NCBI GenBank assembly: GCA_903921665.1
Contig: CAIXQT010000064.1
Location: 1 to 16,700 of the forward strand
Reading direction: 5' to 3'
Source: an uncultured Opitutia bacterium
Lineage (GTDB): Bacteria; Verrucomicrobiota; Verrucomicrobiia; Opitutales; UBA953
Length of the DNA: 16,700 bases
The position numbers were made by a program, and so were the translations under genes. The notes beneath the pieces are model-generated. The model was not told the DNA's origin, did no database searches, and was given only the letters and a program-made list of their open reading frames with translations. Shown here piece after piece: positions 12,932 to 16,700 of the stretch. The stretch's first letter is position 1, and the number at the start of each line of letters is the position of its first letter.

Positions 12932-14521
12932 ATGATTACCTGGCTCCAGAACGCCACCGGCAAGCACAACCGCATCATCTTCGGCTTCCTGCTGGTGATC
13001 ATCGTGGTCTCCTTCGTCTTCTACGGATTCGCCGGTCGCGGCGCCCTTAGCTCCGGGGCCTACATGTACCAAGGCGTCGACCTGAACGACCCGGCCGTCC
13101 GCGCCCGCTTCCGTGACGCGACCTTCTTCGCCCAGATGACCGGCCAGCGCATGGACAGCAACGGCCTCGTCCAGCGCGTCGCCGAACTCAGCCTCGCCGA
13201 CGCCCTCGGCATCCCCGCCCCCTCCGACGTCGAGATTCGCCGCATCGCCCGCGAGATGACCACCACGCCCGACGGCAAGAACGCGGACGGCCTGAACAAG
13301 TTCATCGAATTCTCCTCCAAGCAGCTCAATATCTCCGACCTCGAGACCCGCGGTCGCTTCGAGGTCTACGTGAAGGACACCTGGCGGATCCAGAAGGCCA
13401 TCTCCACCTTGGCAGGCTCCGGCCACGCCACGGCCAGCCAGATCAAGCGCATCCTCGATCGCGAACGCACCAAGTGGACGGTCGACGCCGCGACCTTCGC
13501 CGCCGCCGGCTTCAAGCCCGAGATCAAGGTCGACGAAGCCAAGGTAAAGGAGGCGTTCAACTCCAACATCGAGAACTATCGTCTGCCCCCGCAGGTCGCC
13601 GTCACCGCCGTGACCATCGCCGCTACCGCCGCCGACACCGCCCCGGTCTCCGATGACGAGATCATCAACATGGGCTACAACCAGGCCGAGAAGTTCAAGT
13701 TCGAGACCGGCAAGGTCAAGGAACAGGCCCTCGCCAAGCGGGCGGAGCTCGAGAAGCTTGTCCGCGCCGAACGCGCCATCACCAACCTCGCCGGGCAGGT
13801 CTCCGACGAGCTCGCCGAGAAATTCGCCATCGATACGGCCAAGGCTGACAGCAAGGAACTCGCCGCCTGGATCAAGGCCAAGAACGCCCAGGTCACCGTG
13901 ATCCCGTCCTTCGAAGTCACCAACCCTCCCTCCGTCGCCAAGATTCCCGCCGAAGCCCTGCGCGTCGCCGGCGAACTCACCGACAAGGAGTGGCGCACCG
14001 AAGTCTACCGCTCCGAAGCGGGCGCGACGTTCCTCATCCTCAACAAGCGCACGGCCGACCGCCTGCCGACCTTCGACGAAGCGAAATCCAAAGCCGTCGA
14101 GAACTGGAAGAAGTCCCAGTTCAACCGCCTGCTCTCCGAAGAAGTAGCCAAGGTCGGCAAGGCCATCCAGGCCGACGTCGCCGCCGGCAAATCCTTCACC
14201 GACAGCGCCAAGGCCCGTAAGCTCACGCTGACCTCGCCGGATGCCTTCACGGTCTACGCCGTCCCCGAAGCGATCAACGGCGCCAATGAGAGCACCGGCC
14301 TCCTGATCGAAGCCGCTGGCGTCGGCAAGGTCACCGCCGGCATCCGCACCACCAATGGCGACTACGTCTTCATCCGGCCCGCGAAGAGCGAAACGCCGAA
14401 GGACGCCACGAACGCCGAACAAAGCCGCCTCTTCGCCCAACGCATCTCGCAACGTAACGCCTACTTCACCGGCATCGGCCTGCTCCAGGACATCGTCCCG
14501 GCCCCCGCCCAAGCCAAGTAA
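12932..14521 (+). CDS. Membrane-anchored SurA/PpiD-like chaperone without visible parvulin domain
   Basis: A 529-residue protein with a short cytoplasmic start, a single membrane anchor at about residues 14-34 (IIFGFLLVIIVVSFVFYGF), and a large exported helical region. Residues about 55-230 follow the SurA N-terminal/PpiD pattern: LVQRVAELSLADALGIPAPSDVEIR, then several helices ending in NYRLPPQVAVTAVTI. PpiD helps newly exported proteins fold at the Sec exit. I see no GGDLG-type parvulin motif in the middle, where PpiD has one; instead there is a Lys/Glu-rich, possibly coiled segment (about 245-300). A C-terminal SurA-like helical part follows, and the chain ends in Ala, Pro and Gln. It is therefore probably a chaperone and not an isomerase. 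It is a single-gene unit with its own promoter and terminator. Confidence 0.8.
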   Translation: MITWLQNATGKHNRIIFGFLLVIIVVSFVFYGFAGRGALSSGAYMYQGVDLNDPAVRARFRDATFFAQMTGQRMDSNGLVQRVAELSLADALGIPAPSDVEIRRIAREMTTTPDGKNADGLNKFIEFSSKQLNISDLETRGRFEVYVKDTWRIQKAISTLAGSGHATASQIKRILDRERTKWTVDAATFAAAGFKPEIKVDEAKVKEAFNSNIENYRLPPQVAVTAVTIAATAADTAPVSDDEIINMGYNQAEKFKFETGKVKEQALAKRAELEKLVRAERAITNLAGQVSDELAEKFAIDTAKADSKELAAWIKAKNAQVTVIPSFEVTNPPSVAKIPAEALRVAGELTDKEWRTEVYRSEAGATFLILNKRTADRLPTFDEAKSKAVENWKKSQFNRLLSEEVAKVGKAIQADVAAGKSFTDSAKARKLTLTSPDAFTVYAVPEAINGANESTGLLIEAAGVGKVTAGIRTTNGDYVFIRPAKSETPKDATNAEQSRLFAQRISQRNAYFTGIGLLQDIVPAPAQAK

Positions 14522-14541
14522 GGCAGCCCGCCGGCCCACTG

Positions 14542-14580
14542 GAACCCCTCCGGAGGCCTCCTCCCGAGGGGTTCTTTATT
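14542..14580 (+). terminator. Rho-independent terminator after the chaperone gene
   Basis: GAACCCCTC (14542-14550) pairs perfectly with GAGGGGTTC (14566-14574), followed by TTTATTT. The loop itself holds a GGAGGCCTCC palindrome. It lies 20 bp after the stop codon and separates this gene from gltX. Confidence 0.9.
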
Positions 14581-14602
14581 TGGTGCCGATTCCGGCTTTA
14601 CC

Positions 14603-14626
14603 ACCCCCTACCCCACCCCCTACCCC
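14603..14626. repeat. Two tandem 12-bp pyrimidine units upstream of gltX
   Basis: ACCCCCTACCCC occurs twice in tandem, 12 bp before the gltX ATG, inside a C/T-rich tract. It contains CCCTACC, the complement of the GGTAGGG word found in the hairpin clusters. A similar tract precedes the hydrolase ATG at 5707. Confidence 0.8.
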
Positions 14627-14638
14627 TTCTCTATCCCA

Positions 14639-16003
14639 ATGTCCCAGGTCCGCGTCCGCTTCGCTCCCAGCCCCACCGGCTTCTTCCATATCGGAAGCGC
14701 CCGCACGGCCCTATTCAATTGGCTCTACGCCCGCCACACGGGCGGCAAGTTCATCCTCCGCATCGAAGACACCGACAAGGAGCGCAACTCCGAGGCCTTC
14801 CTGAAGGTGATCTTCGACTCGATGCGCTGGCTGGGGATGGACTGGGACGAAGGCCCCGAGGTCGGCGGCGACTTCGGCCCTTATTTCCAGTCGCAGCGGA
14901 CCGAACTCTACAAGGCCAAGCTCCAGGAGCTCGCCGCCAAGGGCCGCGCCTACGAGAAGGATGGCGCCTGGTGGCTTCGCCTCGAAGGCGCCCGCTCCGC
15001 CGCCTACGACGAACACCTGAAGAAGGATTACGAGAAGGTCGACGCCGCGCCAATGGTGCTGCACGACATGGTCCGCGGACAGGTCGCCCGCGTCGAAGAC
15101 CGCGACTTCGTGATCTTCCGCTCCAACGGCGAACCGGTCTTCCATTTCGTCAACGTCGTCGACGACATCGAGATGAAGATCACCCACGTGATCCGCGGCG
15201 AGGACCACCTCTCCAACACGTCCAAGCACCTCGAGCTCTTCAAGGCTTTCGGCGTCGAACCGCCGAAGTACGGGCACATCCCGCTCATCCTCAAGACCGA
15301 CGGCCCGGGCAAGATGTCCAAGCGCGACAAGGGCGCCCTGATCGAGGAATACCAGCAGCGCCGCTACCTTCCCTCAGCCGTCCGCAACTACCTCTGCCTG
15401 CTCGGCTGGACGCCGGCCGACGGCAAGGAAGTGCTGCCGATCGAAGAGATCATCCGCCAGTTCGAGATCTCCGCAGTGCACCAGTCCAACGCGCGTTTCG
15501 ACGAGCGGAAGATGTCGCATATCAACGCGCAGACGCTCCGCACCCTGCCCGCCGCCGAATTCGCCACGCTCGCCCGCCCGATCCTGCTCGAGACCAAGGT
15601 CATCGACGCCTCGGTCTCCGACGCCCGGCTCACCGAAGTGCTGGGCATCGTCCAGGAGAAGGTGATCTCGCTCGAACACCTGCCGGAGTTCATGGGCTTC
15701 TTCTTCACCGCCGACTTCAAGAAGGACGAAGGCGCGATGGCTAACCTCACCAAGAAGGGCGGCGACCCGGTCGCCCGCATCCGCGAGCTCCTGCCCACCC
15801 TCGAAGCCGCCGCCTGGACCGAACCCGCCCTCGAAGCCGCCTTCGCCGCCGTCGGCGCCGCGAAAGAGCGCAAGCCCACCGACTACTTCGCGCCGGTCCG
15901 CTTCGCGACCTCCGGCCAGGGCGGCGGCGCCCACCTGCTCGGCGTCCTGCGCGTCCTCGGCCGCGACACGACCCTCGCCCGCCTCAAGGCCTTCATCGCT
16001 TAA
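14639..16003 (+). CDS. gltX: Glutamyl-tRNA synthetase
   Basis: A 454-residue class I synthetase that charges tRNA-Glu in the cytosol. The catalytic signatures are APSPTGFFHIGSART, with the HIGH motif as HIGS (residues 17-20), RIEDTDKER just after, HVIRGEDHL near the end of the Rossmann fold, and KMSKRD (225-230). The helical anticodon-binding part occupies roughly the last 150 residues. The length is a little short for the family but complete. The ATG lies after a C/T-rich tract with no Shine-Dalgarno, and the preceding terminator makes it the first gene of its operon. GlnRS follows 7 bp after its stop, so glutamine is charged directly and this GluRS need not misacylate tRNA-Gln. Confidence 0.96.
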   Translation: MSQVRVRFAPSPTGFFHIGSARTALFNWLYARHTGGKFILRIEDTDKERNSEAFLKVIFDSMRWLGMDWDEGPEVGGDFGPYFQSQRTELYKAKLQELAAKGRAYEKDGAWWLRLEGARSAAYDEHLKKDYEKVDAAPMVLHDMVRGQVARVEDRDFVIFRSNGEPVFHFVNVVDDIEMKITHVIRGEDHLSNTSKHLELFKAFGVEPPKYGHIPLILKTDGPGKMSKRDKGALIEEYQQRRYLPSAVRNYLCLLGWTPADGKEVLPIEEIIRQFEISAVHQSNARFDERKMSHINAQTLRTLPAAEFATLARPILLETKVIDASVSDARLTEVLGIVQEKVISLEHLPEFMGFFFTADFKKDEGAMANLTKKGGDPVARIRELLPTLEAAAWTEPALEAAFAAVGAAKERKPTDYFAPVRFATSGQGGGAHLLGVLRVLGRDTTLARLKAFIA

Positions 16004-16010
16004 TCCGTCC

Positions 16011-16700
16011 ATGTCTTCCGAAACCCCTGCGCCGGCGGCCCACCGCCACTTCATCCAGCAGATCATCGACGCCGACCTGGCCGCAGGTAAGCACGCGTCC
16101 ATCGCCACCCGCTTCCCCCCGGAACCCAACGGCTACCTGCACGTCGGCCACGCGAAGTCGATCTGCCTGAACTTCGGCCTCGCCCTCGAATTCAAGGGCC
16201 GCTGCCACCTCCGCATGGACGACACGAATCCGACCAAGGAAGAGGTCGAATACGTCGACTCGATCAAGGAGGACGTTCGCTGGCTGGGCTTCGAGTGGAA
16301 TGAGCACTACTACCAGGCGTCGAACTACTTCGAGCGCATGCACGCCGACGCGCTCAAGCTGATCAAGCTCGGCAAGGCTTACGTCTGCTTCCTCTCGCAG
16401 GACCAGATCCGCGAATTCCACGGCGACGAGAAGACGGCCGGCAAGCCGAGCCCGACCCGCGACGCGTCCGTCGACGAGAACCTCGCGGCCTTCGAGAAGA
16501 TGACCCGCGGCGAGTTCGACGAAGGCAAGGCGGTGCTCCGCGCCAAGATCGACATGGCCTCGCCGAACATGCACATGCGCGACCCGGTCATCTACCGCAT
16601 CCGCAAGGCCCATCACCACAACACCGGCGACAAGTGGTGCGTCTACCCGATGTACGACTACGCCCACCCGCTCGAGGACGCGTATGAAGGCATCACCCAC
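16011..16700 (+). CDS. glnS: Glutaminyl-tRNA synthetase, N-terminal part
   Basis: The first 230 residues are visible and the gene runs out of the window (usual length about 550). It charges tRNA-Gln. The class I signatures are FPPEPNGYLHVGHAKS with HVGH at residues 44-47 (PEPNGYxHxGHAK is typical of GlnRS and not GluRS), then RMDDTNPTKE and the GlnRS-type DSIKEDVRWLGF. RAKIDMASPNMHMRDPVIYRI and WCVYPMYDYAHPLEDA are also GlnRS landmarks. The frame is open to the last base, so truncation is by the window. It starts 7 bp after gltX and is surely co-transcribed. Bacterial GlnRS is patchily distributed and thought to derive from eukaryotes. Confidence 0.96.
   Translation, partial: MSSETPAPAAHRHFIQQIIDADLAAGKHASIATRFPPEPNGYLHVGHAKSICLNFGLALEFKGRCHLRMDDTNPTKEEVEYVDSIKEDVRWLGFEWNEHYYQASNYFERMHADALKLIKLGKAYVCFLSQDQIREFHGDEKTAGKPSPTRDASVDENLAAFEKMTRGEFDEGKAVLRAKIDMASPNMHMRDPVIYRIRKAHHHNTGDKWCVYPMYDYAHPLEDAYEGITH

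Noticed and set aside
12851..14539. Minus-strand frame of 562 codons opposite the chaperone gene
   Set aside because: Low-complexity Gly/Leu/Asp translation; a shadow of a biased plus-strand gene.

Overview
This GC-rich, densely coded bacterial chromosome segment most resembles a Verrucomicrobiota genome, probably Opitutales/Opitutaceae-like. The support is indirect: a DUF5069 protein, a bacterial CE15 glucuronoyl esterase, adjacent GluRS and GlnRS genes, strong C/G bias at third codon positions, and intergenic gaps filled with hairpin repeats. Most starts lack a visible Shine-Dalgarno sequence. Taxonomy is inferred and no marker rRNA is present.

Layout. (1) 1-3693, plus: a tight operon with the end of pyrB, a dihydroorotase homologue that has lost its HxH metal motif (pyrC'-like), a CPBP/CAAX-type membrane protease and thiL. 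(2) 3707-5402, minus: a two-helix membrane protein of unknown function, a holin-like three-helix protein with a histone-H1-like Lys/Ala/Pro tail, and a DUF5069 protein. (3) 5403-5706: a noncoding divergent gap with degenerate 7-bp repeats. (4) 5707-7782, plus: a secreted SGNH/GDSL hydrolase, a 7-bp-repeat hairpin that nearly fills the next gap, and an MFS exporter. (5) 7805-10492, plus: a GlpD-like flavoprotein followed 18 bp later by a DegT/StrS PLP aminotransferase. Codon use here differs from the neighbours, and together they look like a two-step alcohol-to-amine cassette. (6) 10493-12342: more hairpin repeats, tRNA-Arg(CCG) and a secreted CE15-type esterase on minus, then a second hairpin cluster. 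(7) 12343-12837, minus: a divergent dihydrofolate reductase. (8) 12932-14521, plus: a membrane-anchored SurA/PpiD-like chaperone without a recognisable parvulin domain, probably on a leaderless mRNA and followed by a clear terminator. (9) 14639-16700, plus: gltX and the start of glnS.

Most genes are ordinary housekeeping: pyrimidine, thiamine and folate cofactors, aminoacyl-tRNA supply and envelope protein folding. The less ordinary content is the GlpD-like/DegT pair with a changed substrate-site motif, the holin-like protein with a basic tail (the only gene with a strong Shine-Dalgarno), the HxH-less PyrC homologue, and two families of noncoding structured repeats: 7-bp arrays in inverted pairs, and GGTAGGG-associated hairpin clusters.
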